Shown here one piece after another: positions 44,431 to 52,372 of a stretch of DNA of 59,526 nucleotides. How positions within the stretch are numbered: position 1 is the first letter of the stretch; every line of letters begins with the position of its first letter. Below the pieces are notes generated by a model. It saw only the letters and a program-made list of their open reading frames with translations, did not search any database and had not been told where the DNA came from. The stretch is from Erwinia typographi (lineage in GTDB: Bacteria; Pseudomonadota; Gammaproteobacteria; Enterobacterales; Enterobacteriaceae), in NCBI RefSeq assembly GCF_000773975.1, contig NZ_JRUQ01000057.1, forward strand, positions 1 through 59,526. Direction: 5' to 3'. A program made the translations under genes and the position numbers.

Positions 44431-46326
44431 ATGAAATTAAGAGATTTTGCAGAAGAAGAAAAACTTTTTGTTCGCAGGGCATTAATCGCCTTTGGGGTAG
44501 TACTGGCGGGCTTTATCACTCTGGTTTTTAATCTGTACCATTTGCAGATTAAGCAAAATCAGTACTATCAGACTCGCTCGAATCAAAATGACATCAAAAT
44601 GATCCCTATCGCCCCCACGCGAGGGATTATCTACGATCGCAACGGCATTCCGCTGGTGAAAAACGTCACCTGGTATGACATCGAAATTTTGCCCTACAAG
44701 GTGCAGAATATGAAAGCGCTGCTGGCAGAGCTGGCGCCGATCGTTGACCTCTCCCCTGACGACATTGATACCTTTACCCGTTCGCTGCACGCTAACAGCC
44801 GTTACAAGCCGGTAGTGTTGAAAACCGAGCTGACGGATGAGGAAGTGGCCCGCTTTTCCGTCAACCAGTATCGCTTCACCGGCGTGGACGTGAGCAGCTA
44901 TGAAGATCGCCAGTATCCCTATGGCCCCGACCTGGCCCACGTAATCGGCTACGTGTCGAAAATCAACGATAACGACTACAAACGGCTGGATAAAGAAGGC
45001 ATTGGCGAGAACTACGCCGCCGATCACAACATTGGCAAACAGGGCATTGAGGGCTATTACGAAGCGGTTCTGCACGGCAAAACGGGCTACCAGGAAGTGG
45101 AGGTCGATAATCACGGGCGGGTCATTCGCGTACTGAAGGAAGTGCCCCCTGTCGCGGGCAAAAACCTCTACCTGACGCTGGACCTGCACCTTCAGCAATA
45201 CGTTGAATCCCAGCTGGTAGGGCAGCGCGCGGCGGTAATGATCGAAAATCCGCATGATGGCGGCGTATTGGCGATGGTGTCCAGCCCCAGCTATGATCCC
45301 AATCCGTTCGTGAAAGGGATTAGCTATAAGGCTTATAAAGAGCTGTTAGAGAACAAGGACCTGCCGCTGATTAACCGCGTCACTCAGGGCCTGTATCCTC
45401 CGGCGTCTACCGTAAAACCCTATATGGCGATGTCCGCCCTGCTGACCCATGTGATCACCCCACAAACCACCTTCTTTGGTGCCCCAACCTGGACCCTGCC
45501 GGGCACCGATCGCAAATATCGCGACTGGAAAAAATCGGGCCACGGGATGCTGGATGTGAACCGTGCGATTGAGGAGTCGGCCGATACCTTCTTCTACCAG
45601 GTGGCCTATATGATGGGCATTGACCGTATTCATACCATGCTGAGTCAGTTCGGCTATGGAAAATCAACCGGCATCGATCTGCATGAGGAGTACAGCGGCC
45701 TGCTGCCCAGCCGCGAATGGAAGCAGAAAGTGCATAAGAAGGGCTGGTATCAGGGCGATACGGTTTCCGTCGGCATCGGCCAGGGCTACTGGATTGCCAC
45801 GCCAATTCAGATGGTGAAGGCGCTGGCTACGCTGCTTAATAATGGACGAGTGATCCAGCCGCACCTGCTTTACGAGCAAAAGCAGGGAAAAAACGTCACG
45901 CCGTGGAAACAAACGCTGCCGCCCCAGCAGATTGGCGATGCGGCCTCGCCTTACTGGAGCCTGGTACGCCACGCAATGTTTGGCATGGCCAACGCGCCAA
46001 ACGGCACCGGCTATAAATACTTCCACACCGCGCCTTATGGCATTGCGGCGAAAAGCGGTACCTCGCAGGTGTTTGGCCTGAAGCAAAACCAGGTTTATAA
46101 CGCCAAAATGATCCCGATTCGCCTGCGCGACCATATTTTTTATACGGCCTTTGCACCCTTTAACGATCCGAAGGTGGCGATGGCGATTATTCTGGAAAAC
46201 GGCGGCATCAACGGCGTGACCGCCGCTCCGCTGGCGAGGAATATTCTGGACCACATCTTCCTGCCGCCGGACGTGGCGCCAATGCCGGTAACGGCCGATC
46301 CCACCAGCAACGCCACCGCCCGGTAG
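44431..46326 (+). CDS. PBP2-type peptidoglycan DD-transpeptidase (MrdA paralogue)
   Basis: This 631-residue class B penicillin-binding protein closely follows E. coli PBP2 (MrdA, 633). A single N-terminal membrane anchor (~16-38) is followed by the pedestal domain (PIAPTRGIIYDRNGIPLVKN). The transpeptidase domain has the active serine S326 in YPPASTVKP, SAD at ~383-385 and KSGT at 541-544. In enterobacteria the housekeeping mrdA sits beside rodA, rlmH and rsfS; here none of these is present and the neighbours are dmlA and a cyclic-di-GMP enzyme. It is therefore most likely a second PBP2, comparable to PBP2SAL of Salmonella that works under acidic conditions. The paralogue claim is context-based because the rest of the genome is not visible. 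Confidence 0.9.
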   Translation: MKLRDFAEEEKLFVRRALIAFGVVLAGFITLVFNLYHLQIKQNQYYQTRSNQNDIKMIPIAPTRGIIYDRNGIPLVKNVTWYDIEILPYKVQNMKALLAELAPIVDLSPDDIDTFTRSLHANSRYKPVVLKTELTDEEVARFSVNQYRFTGVDVSSYEDRQYPYGPDLAHVIGYVSKINDNDYKRLDKEGIGENYAADHNIGKQGIEGYYEAVLHGKTGYQEVEVDNHGRVIRVLKEVPPVAGKNLYLTLDLHLQQYVESQLVGQRAAVMIENPHDGGVLAMVSSPSYDPNPFVKGISYKAYKELLENKDLPLINRVTQGLYPPASTVKPYMAMSALLTHVITPQTTFFGAPTWTLPGTDRKYRDWKKSGHGMLDVNRAIEESADTFFYQVAYMMGIDRIHTMLSQFGYGKSTGIDLHEEYSGLLPSREWKQKVHKKGWYQGDTVSVGIGQGYWIATPIQMVKALATLLNNGRVIQPHLLYEQKQGKNVTPWKQTLPPQQIGDAASPYWSLVRHAMFGMANAPNGTGYKYFHTAPYGIAAKSGTSQVFGLKQNQVYNAKMIPIRLRDHIFYTAFAPFNDPKVAMAIILENGGINGVTAAPLARNILDHIFLPPDVAPMPVTADPTSNATAR

Positions 46327-46517
46327 CGCAGCTGATTATTTTGAGTGCGGAATCCCCCTTCCGCCACTCGCTCTCCCTGGCCTTCCCCGATATATCGCCA
46401 GACAAATTCTTTGCTAAAGACCGCGTTACCTCTTGCCGATAAACGACAATGAGGTAATGTCTTATCCTCGTGAGGCCAGCATTTAATGGCGACTGAATTG
46501 AATTTGCTGGAACGTAA

Positions 46518-48656
46518 ATGACTAACGAGCATGGCTTAGGGCTTCGACGCCACTTTATACGTAATGTTCTCACGCCCATGATTGCCGTAGTGCTTATCAC
46601 CTTCCTTGCCTGCGGGTTTACCGCCTGGTGGGTGACGACACAGAGCAATGCTAAAGCGCTGGAAAAGCAGCAGCAGGTCATTGAGAACATTTTTTCTCAG
46701 CATCTGGCGGACTATCTTCAACAGCATAAAAATCTGCTGGGATGGCCCGGTCTGCTTGCGCAGCTTAGCGCCGGTAACCCTTTTGGCTACTGGCTGAATA
46801 CCCTTGTCGGTGACGATGAGGTGTACTTGCTCGATGCGAACAACCAGCCGCTCTCAGCCTGGCAGGCCGGAAAGCCGATCGCGCCCGTTAGCTACTTCGA
46901 CGTTCAGCGACAGCTGGCCCCCTGGGTGGCGGAGCTGGGTCACCTTTCCCGCAGCGCTGATTTCGCTGCGTTTACCGGTGACGTGGCCCGCATCAACGGC
47001 CGCGTGGCGGAAATTGCCCTTGGCGAAGTGCCGGAAAATCGAGGTAATAAGCTGATTTTTATTCGCTATCTGCATTACAGCTTCCTCGATTTCCTGGAAC
47101 ATCGTGGCGTTGTCAGCGCCTTCCGCTTTGTTCCCAGCGTCCCGGATCAAGCCAACAGCGCCGGTTTTCTGCTGCGATCCCATCTGAATATTCCGGTCAG
47201 CTATGTTTCCTGGCAGCCGATGCGGCCGGGCAGCCAGATGCTGATGGTGACGGCTCCGCTGGTGCTGCTGGCGATGCTGGTCATCACCCTGATGTGCATA
47301 AAAATGACGCGACGGCTGTGGTTCTCTTCGCTAAGTCTTTCGCAATCGATGGCAAAGCTGGAAACCAGCGAAGCCCATGCTCAGAAGCTGGCGATGCAGG
47401 ATCTACTCACCGGTCTGCCTAACCGCACGGCGATGAGGGATCAGCTCATGCAGCGGTTAGACAGCCCGCCAACAGAGGGGGAAAGTCTCGCGCTGCTGCT
47501 GCTGGATCTCGACCGCTTCAAAATGGTCAACGACACTTATGGTCACCATACCGGCGACGAGCTGCTTATTGAAGTAGCCCGGCGGCTGAAGGCGCTGCTA
47601 CGGCCGGAAGATATCGTCGGGCGGCTGGGCGGCGATGAATTTATAGTGTTGCTCAATCCGTTGCATAACGTTCAGCAAATCACTCAGCTCTGCCAGCAGA
47701 TTATTTCCCAACTAACGGCTCCGATCACCCTACAGGGCAACCGCATGTGGATCGGCGTCAGCATCGGCGTCGCCCTCTCCCCACTGCACGGTACTGAACG
47801 GCAGGAACTGATGCGCAAGGCCGATATCGCGCTCTATGCCGCCAAGTCTGAAGGACGCGGGCGTTACCAGATGTATGTCCCGGTGCTGGGCGAAGCCCTG
47901 ATTAAGCGCCAGCAGCTGGCTGAAGCCCTGCGGTTAGCGCTGGAAACGGCTCAGGGCCTGGCGCTCTGGTATCAGCCGATTATGGATATCAGCGGCACAA
48001 AAATGCGTGGCATTGAGGCATTGCTGCGCTGGCAGCATCCAACGCTTGGCCCCGTTTCCCCGGCGGATTTTATTCCGGTAGCCGAAGAGACCGGGTTGAT
48101 TATCCCGTTGGGAGACTGGGTGTTACAGCAGGCCTGCGGCATGGCGAAAAACTGCCCGCACCTGAGAATGTCGGTCAACGTTTCTCCCCTGCAATTCCTG
48201 GCGGGGAACTTTATCGAGCGTCTCAGGGAGATTGTGCAGCAGGCCGGCGTGGATCCAAAGCAAATTGAGCTGGAGATCACCGAAGGGGTGATGCTGGAGG
48301 ATCATCAGCAGGCGTTGCGTACCATCCAGACCTTACGTTCGGCAGGGTTCAGAATTGCGCTCGACGACTTCGGCACCGGCTATTCAAGTCTCAACTACCT
48401 CACACAGTTCCCCGTGGACACGCTCAAAATTGACCGCAGCTTTATCCAACTGCTCGGCATTCAGGAACAGGCGGATACCATCGTCTCTTCGGTGATCAAA
48501 CTGGGCCACTCGCTGGGGCTGTCGGTTACGGCAGAAGGGGTGGAGACGGAACAGCAGCGCCAGGCGTTATCCGCTGCGGGCTGCGACAAACTGCAAGGCT
48601 TTCTGCTCAGCCGCCCCCAGCCAGCCGAAGTCCTGTTTGCGGGCCACGCCGTATAG
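46518..48656 (+). CDS. CHASE4-GGDEF-EAL cyclic-di-GMP enzyme
   Basis: This 712-residue membrane protein has two helices (~17-40 and ~243-262) flanking a ~200-residue periplasmic CHASE4-like sensor domain. The GGDEF domain is intact (GGDEF at 371-375) and carries the inhibitory I-site RPED (362-365) five residues ahead. The EAL domain is also intact (EALLRW at 500, NVSPLQF, ELEITEG, DDFGTGYSSLNYL, AEGVET). It could therefore both make and degrade c-di-GMP, with the net effect set by the signal. It is transcribed in the direction of the PBP2 gene, with a ~190-base gap. Confidence 0.9.
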   Translation: MTNEHGLGLRRHFIRNVLTPMIAVVLITFLACGFTAWWVTTQSNAKALEKQQQVIENIFSQHLADYLQQHKNLLGWPGLLAQLSAGNPFGYWLNTLVGDDEVYLLDANNQPLSAWQAGKPIAPVSYFDVQRQLAPWVAELGHLSRSADFAAFTGDVARINGRVAEIALGEVPENRGNKLIFIRYLHYSFLDFLEHRGVVSAFRFVPSVPDQANSAGFLLRSHLNIPVSYVSWQPMRPGSQMLMVTAPLVLLAMLVITLMCIKMTRRLWFSSLSLSQSMAKLETSEAHAQKLAMQDLLTGLPNRTAMRDQLMQRLDSPPTEGESLALLLLDLDRFKMVNDTYGHHTGDELLIEVARRLKALLRPEDIVGRLGGDEFIVLLNPLHNVQQITQLCQQIISQLTAPITLQGNRMWIGVSIGVALSPLHGTERQELMRKADIALYAAKSEGRGRYQMYVPVLGEALIKRQQLAEALRLALETAQGLALWYQPIMDISGTKMRGIEALLRWQHPTLGPVSPADFIPVAEETGLIIPLGDWVLQQACGMAKNCPHLRMSVNVSPLQFLAGNFIERLREIVQQAGVDPKQIELEITEGVMLEDHQQALRTIQTLRSAGFRIALDDFGTGYSSLNYLTQFPVDTLKIDRSFIQLLGIQEQADTIVSSVIKLGHSLGLSVTAEGVETEQQRQALSAAGCDKLQGFLLSRPQPAEVLFAGHAV

Positions 48657-48696
48657 TTTTTGGCTCGCGGCCTGAAGCCGCTCAGGTGCTGGCCGG

Positions 48697-49476
48697 CTAG
48701 CGGCGCAGCACAATCTGCGGGACGCCGTCCTGGCTATGATGATGAACGTGAAGGTCAGCCTGGTACCAGCGCGTCAGCGTCTCCTCCGTCATCACCCCGG
48801 CTGGCGCGCCTCCCGCGACCAGCCGCCCCTGATGCAGCAGCAGCATACTGTCGGACCACAGCGCCGCAAGGTTCAAATCGTGCAGAACGCAGCAGACCGT
48901 CAGTTGTCCCTGCCGGGTGAGCTGATGCAGAAGCCGTAGCGCATGCTGCTGATGGTACAAATCCAGCGCGGAGGTGGGTTCATCCAGAAACAGCCAGCCG
49001 CGCGGTCCGCCGTCATGCCAGAGCTGGACCAGCGCCCGCGCCAGCTGAACTCGCTGCTGTTCACCGCCGGAAAGGTGCCGGTAGTCGCGGTTTGCCAGCA
49101 TATCGCTGCCGGTCAACGCCATCACCTCGTCCACCACGGCACTTTTTTTCGAACCGTGCCAGGGCGCGCGTCCCATCGCCACCACATCTCTGACCGGCAA
49201 AGGAAACTCAACGTGGCTTTGCTGACGCATCACCGCGCGGCGCTGGGCGAGGTGCTCCCGCGACCAGCTTGCCAGCGGTTTGCCCTCCAGCAGGCAAACG
49301 CCTGAGGCCGGAGAGAGATAGCCAGTCAGTAGCCGCAGCAGCGTGGACTTGCCCGCGCCGTTAGGGCCAATCAGCGACACCATCTCACCGGCGCGCAGCG
49401 TCAGCGAAACATCATCAATCAGCAGCCGCTGGCCGACGCGCCAGCTGAGGTTTTTCCCCTCAAGCAGATTAGTCAT
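48697..49476 (-). CDS. hmuV: Heme ABC transporter ATP-binding protein
   Basis: This 259-residue ABC ATPase of the heme/iron-complex class has Walker [11 protein letters not shown]-loop in [14 protein letters not shown], signature [15 protein letters not shown] and Walker [18 protein letters not shown], with the switch His in [13 protein letters not shown]. It is the last gene of the hmu operon; its start lies eight bases inside the permease gene. It energises heme import through HmuU. Confidence 0.93.
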   Translation of the reverse strand: MTNLLEGKNLSWRVGQRLLIDDVSLTLRAGEMVSLIGPNGAGKSTLLRLLTGYLSPASGVCLLEGKPLASWSREHLAQRRAVMRQQSHVEFPLPVRDVVAMGRAPWHGSKKSAVVDEVMALTGSDMLANRDYRHLSGGEQQRVQLARALVQLWHDGGPRGWLFLDEPTSALDLYHQQHALRLLHQLTRQGQLTVCCVLHDLNLAALWSDSMLLLHQGRLVAGGAPAGVMTEETLTRWYQADLHVHHHSQDGVPQIVLRR

Positions 49477-50470
49477 AGCGGCCCTCCCGGCGGCGCAAAA
49501 TCAGCCACAGGAACCAGGGCGCGCCCAGCAGGCTGGTCAACAGCCCCACCGGCATTTCGGCCGGGGCCACCAGCGTGCGGGCCAGGGTGTCGGCAACCAG
49601 CATCAGGATCGCCCCGGCCAGCCCTGCGCCGGGCAAAAGCCAGCGGTGATCGCCGCCAAGACACATTCTTATCAGGTGCGGCACCACCAGCCCGACAAAG
49701 CCGATGACCCCGCTGACGGCTACCGATGCCGCGACAATCAGCGCGCTGAGCACCAGCAAAACTCGCTGAGTGCGTTTCACATCCACACCCAGATAGTGAG
49801 CCTCTTCATCGCCGAGTTGCAGTAAATTCAGCCTGCGCGCCTGCCACTGGATAGCCAGCATGGCGGGCAAAATGACCACCGCGCTGGCCAGCACCGTCGA
49901 CCATTGCGCCTGCCCCAGCGATCCCATTCCCCACAAGGAGAGCAGGCGGAGCTGCTGATCGTTGCTAATCCATGAAAGCACGCCAACCGCCGCGCCGCAC
50001 ACCGCGTTGATCGCAATGCCCACCAGCAGCAGCCTTGACAGCGTGCTGCTGCCGTAGCGGCTGAGCACAAAGATTGCCGCCGTCACCGCCAGGCTACCCG
50101 CAAAGGCCGCGAGCATGGGCCACCAAAGCGCCAGCACTGCGGGTAACGTCAGCGGGATAACCACGGAAATCGCCACCATTAACGCCGCGCCGCTGCTGAT
50201 CCCCAGCAGCCCTGGGTCGGCCAGCGGATTGCGGAACAATCCCTGCATCACCGCGCCAGAGAGGGCCAGCGCCGAGCCCACCAGCACCGCCAGCAGCACC
50301 CGGGGCAGGCGGATGTTCCACCAGATTTGCCAGATCATGCTGTCATGGGGCGCCTGCCAGACCATTGGCAAAGAGAGGCGCATCGCGCCAATGTTGGCCG
50401 CCAGCAGCACCATCCCCACCATCAGAACCGCCATCAGCAGCAGGCTGCGCTGAACGTTGACCACTTTCAT
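49469..50470 (-). CDS. hmuU: Heme ABC transporter permease
   Basis: This 333-residue inner-membrane permease of the FecCD/BtuC family has about ten helices. Typical segments are [44 protein letters not shown] and the ATPase-contact region [23 protein letters not shown]. It overlaps the binding-protein gene by four bases (ATGA) and the ATPase gene by eight, showing tight coupling. Confidence 0.93.
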   Translation of the reverse strand: MKVVNVQRSLLLMAVLMVGMVLLAANIGAMRLSLPMVWQAPHDSMIWQIWWNIRLPRVLLAVLVGSALALSGAVMQGLFRNPLADPGLLGISSGAALMVAISVVIPLTLPAVLALWWPMLAAFAGSLAVTAAIFVLSRYGSSTLSRLLLVGIAINAVCGAAVGVLSWISNDQQLRLLSLWGMGSLGQAQWSTVLASAVVILPAMLAIQWQARRLNLLQLGDEEAHYLGVDVKRTQRVLLVLSALIVAASVAVSGVIGFVGLVVPHLIRMCLGGDHRWLLPGAGLAGAILMLVADTLARTLVAPAEMPVGLLTSLLGAPWFLWLILRRREGRYD

Positions 50471-51285
50471 TTCGCCAGGGCTTCCGCCGCTTTACGCAGT
50501 TTGGCGATCGCCCCTGGCGTTTGCAGACCGAAGCCCAGCAGCGCCATTTCATCGACCACCAGCAGGTTTTGCTGCTTACCGGCTGGGGTCAGCGCCAGGC
50601 CAGGTAACTTCCAGAGGTTCTCTTCCCCACCCATTGAGCTCAGACCGGATTCGCCAATCACCACCAGCTGCGGCGCGCTGGCGACGATGCCTTCCTGCGT
50701 CAGCGGCTGATAGTGTGGGATGTTGCCGAGCGCGTTTTGCAGCCCGGCGCCGCGAATGGCGCCGTCCGCGGCCGTATCGCTGCCCGCGCCCATCGCTCGC
50801 ATCCCGCTGTGGTTGAGAATATAAAGCACCTTCACCGGCAGCGGTTTATCGGAGACGCCCGCCAGCTGATTATTCAGGCTGGTTTCCAGCGCTTTGCCCT
50901 GCTCTTCACGGTGCAGCGCGGCGGCGATGGTGGCGATTTTCTGTGGGATAGCGCTCAGCTCTGGCTTACCGGTCACGGTAATCACCTTAACGCCAGCCTG
51001 TTCTACCTGCTGCAACGCAAGCGAAGGTTTAGACAGCTCGCTGGCAATCACCAGCGTCGGCTTCATCGCGAGTATCCCTTCAGCGTTCAGCTGGCGCATA
51101 TAGCCCACGTTGGGCAGTTTGGTTGCCACGGCAGGTTGCAGGCTGGTGGTATCGCGGGCGACCAGGCTTTGCTGCGCATTCAGCGCATAAATGATCTCCG
51201 TGACGTCGCCGCCGATAGACACCACCCGCTCTGCGGCCAGCAGTGAAAACGGCAGCGCCAGCAGCGCAATCAGCCAGCGTTTCAT
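50467..51285 (-). CDS. hmuT: Periplasmic heme-binding protein
   Basis: This 272-residue periplasmic binding protein of the HmuT class has a signal peptide (MKRWLIALLALPFSLLAA) and a mature part opening ERVVSIGGDVTEIIYALNAQQSLVARDTTSL. AEGILAMKPTLVIASE and GSDTAADGAIRGAGLQNAL follow the HmuT pattern. It hands heme from the outer-membrane receptor to HmuUV. It overlaps the stop of hmuS by four bases. Confidence 0.92.
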   Translation of the reverse strand: MKRWLIALLALPFSLLAAERVVSIGGDVTEIIYALNAQQSLVARDTTSLQPAVATKLPNVGYMRQLNAEGILAMKPTLVIASELSKPSLALQQVEQAGVKVITVTGKPELSAIPQKIATIAAALHREEQGKALETSLNNQLAGVSDKPLPVKVLYILNHSGMRAMGAGSDTAADGAIRGAGLQNALGNIPHYQPLTQEGIVASAPQLVVIGESGLSSMGGEENLWKLPGLALTPAGKQQNLLVVDEMALLGFGLQTPGAIAKLRKAAEALAK

Positions 51286-52316
51286 GCCGCTACTCCTGCG
51301 GTCAGGACCGCAAGCTGTTCGCGCCAGCGGCTCTGCTCCGGTTCGCCTTCGGTACGCTGGCCATAGAGCTGAGCGATTTGCGTGCCGTCAGCGGCAAACA
51401 GCTCAAGGCTGGTAACCATGCCGTTGGCGGTCGGCTTACGGGTGATCCAGCTCTCGCTGATGGTGTTTTCCATCAGATGCAGGGTGAAGGCGGGATTGAA
51501 GATATTGACCCAGTTCTCCATCGGCACCAGCTTTTCGACCGCGCCGGTGAAAATCTGCACGCAGCCGCGATTGCCGATGAAAATCATGATTTCATTACCG
51601 TCCGCCTGCGCCAGCTTCAGCAGTTCGCTCAGCGAGCCGTTATCCACTTTCAGCGCCAGGTCGCTGGCCACCGAGCGGAACGCCTGCTGGCGGGAGATAT
51701 TGTGACGCTTTAGCAGCCCAAAGAACTGATGAACATCAGTCATTGCCCGCCACTCCTGCTCGATGGCCGCAGCATCAGGCTGGCTGGCGTAGTTCACCGG
51801 CTCGGCTGGCGTGACGATCAGCTCTGGCGTTTCTGCCAGGGAGAAGGCGGCAATCAGCGCGTGCCACTGCGGCATAAGGGTATTCGGCGTGGCGTAAATT
51901 TTCAGCACGGCATCACCAGCGCCATCAAAAATCTGAATGCTGTTCCGGTCGCCGCGCTCGCTTTTCTCTACCAGCGAAAAAGCGCTCTTCCACTGCGAAG
52001 GGAACAGCCGCTGATCCAGCGCGCGCGGGTTGAGAATCAGCCCCGCATGGTCGCCAAGGTGCAGATTCTGGTAACGCCCAACCTGCTCGTGCACGGCATA
52101 GGCATTGCGGGTGATGGATTTCGTTTCGCCAACGGCTTCCAGCGCCGGGAGCAGTTCGCTGAAGTCTGGTCGCAGCGCGACCGCATCATTCAGGGTTCTG
52201 GCGTGGGTCAGCTCGGCTTCGCTGATGCCCATAAGATCGGCGAGATCGCGGGCATATTTTTTGGGGTGTTCGGTTTTTAAGGTCTGATAACGCTGATAAA
52301 GAGTTGTCATATCCAT
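51282..52316 (-). CDS. hmuS: HemS/HmuS-family cytoplasmic heme-handling protein
   Basis: This 344-residue protein has two repeated halves as in ChuS/HemS (342-345 residues). Conserved segments are NRGCVQIFTGAVEKLVPMENWVNIFNPAFTLHLMENTISESWITRKPT and, in the first half, LGDHAGLILNPRALDQRLFPSQWKSAF. Members bind imported heme and help degrade it. The ATG at 52316 follows AAAGGAGAG, which lies directly after the hairpin at 52330-52349. It overlaps hmuT by four bases. Confidence 0.93.
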   Translation of the reverse strand: MDMTTLYQRYQTLKTEHPKKYARDLADLMGISEAELTHARTLNDAVALRPDFSELLPALEAVGETKSITRNAYAVHEQVGRYQNLHLGDHAGLILNPRALDQRLFPSQWKSAFSLVEKSERGDRNSIQIFDGAGDAVLKIYATPNTLMPQWHALIAAFSLAETPELIVTPAEPVNYASQPDAAAIEQEWRAMTDVHQFFGLLKRHNISRQQAFRSVASDLALKVDNGSLSELLKLAQADGNEIMIFIGNRGCVQIFTGAVEKLVPMENWVNIFNPAFTLHLMENTISESWITRKPTANGMVTSLELFAADGTQIAQLYGQRTEGEPEQSRWREQLAVLTAGVAA

Positions 52317-52329
52317 TCGCTCTCCTTTA

Positions 52330-52349
52330 AGCCCTGCATCAGCAGGGCT
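52330..52349 (-). promoter_or_regulatory. Intercistronic hairpin between heme receptor and hmuS
   Basis: AGCCCTGC (52330-52337) and GCAGGGCT (52342-52349) form a perfect 8-bp stem with a four-base loop in the 56-base gap between receptor and hmuS. It ends just before the hmuS ribosome site and has no T run. Such hairpins commonly protect the upstream message so the receptor is made in excess. Confidence 0.55.
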
Positions 52350-52372
52350 ACGGGGTAATAAGATCGGGCCGA

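Noticed and set aside
44482..45255. A 257-codon minus-strand frame inside the PBP2 gene
   Set aside because: It is antisense to a gene with an intact active site and full-length family match; the frame has no recognisable domain.
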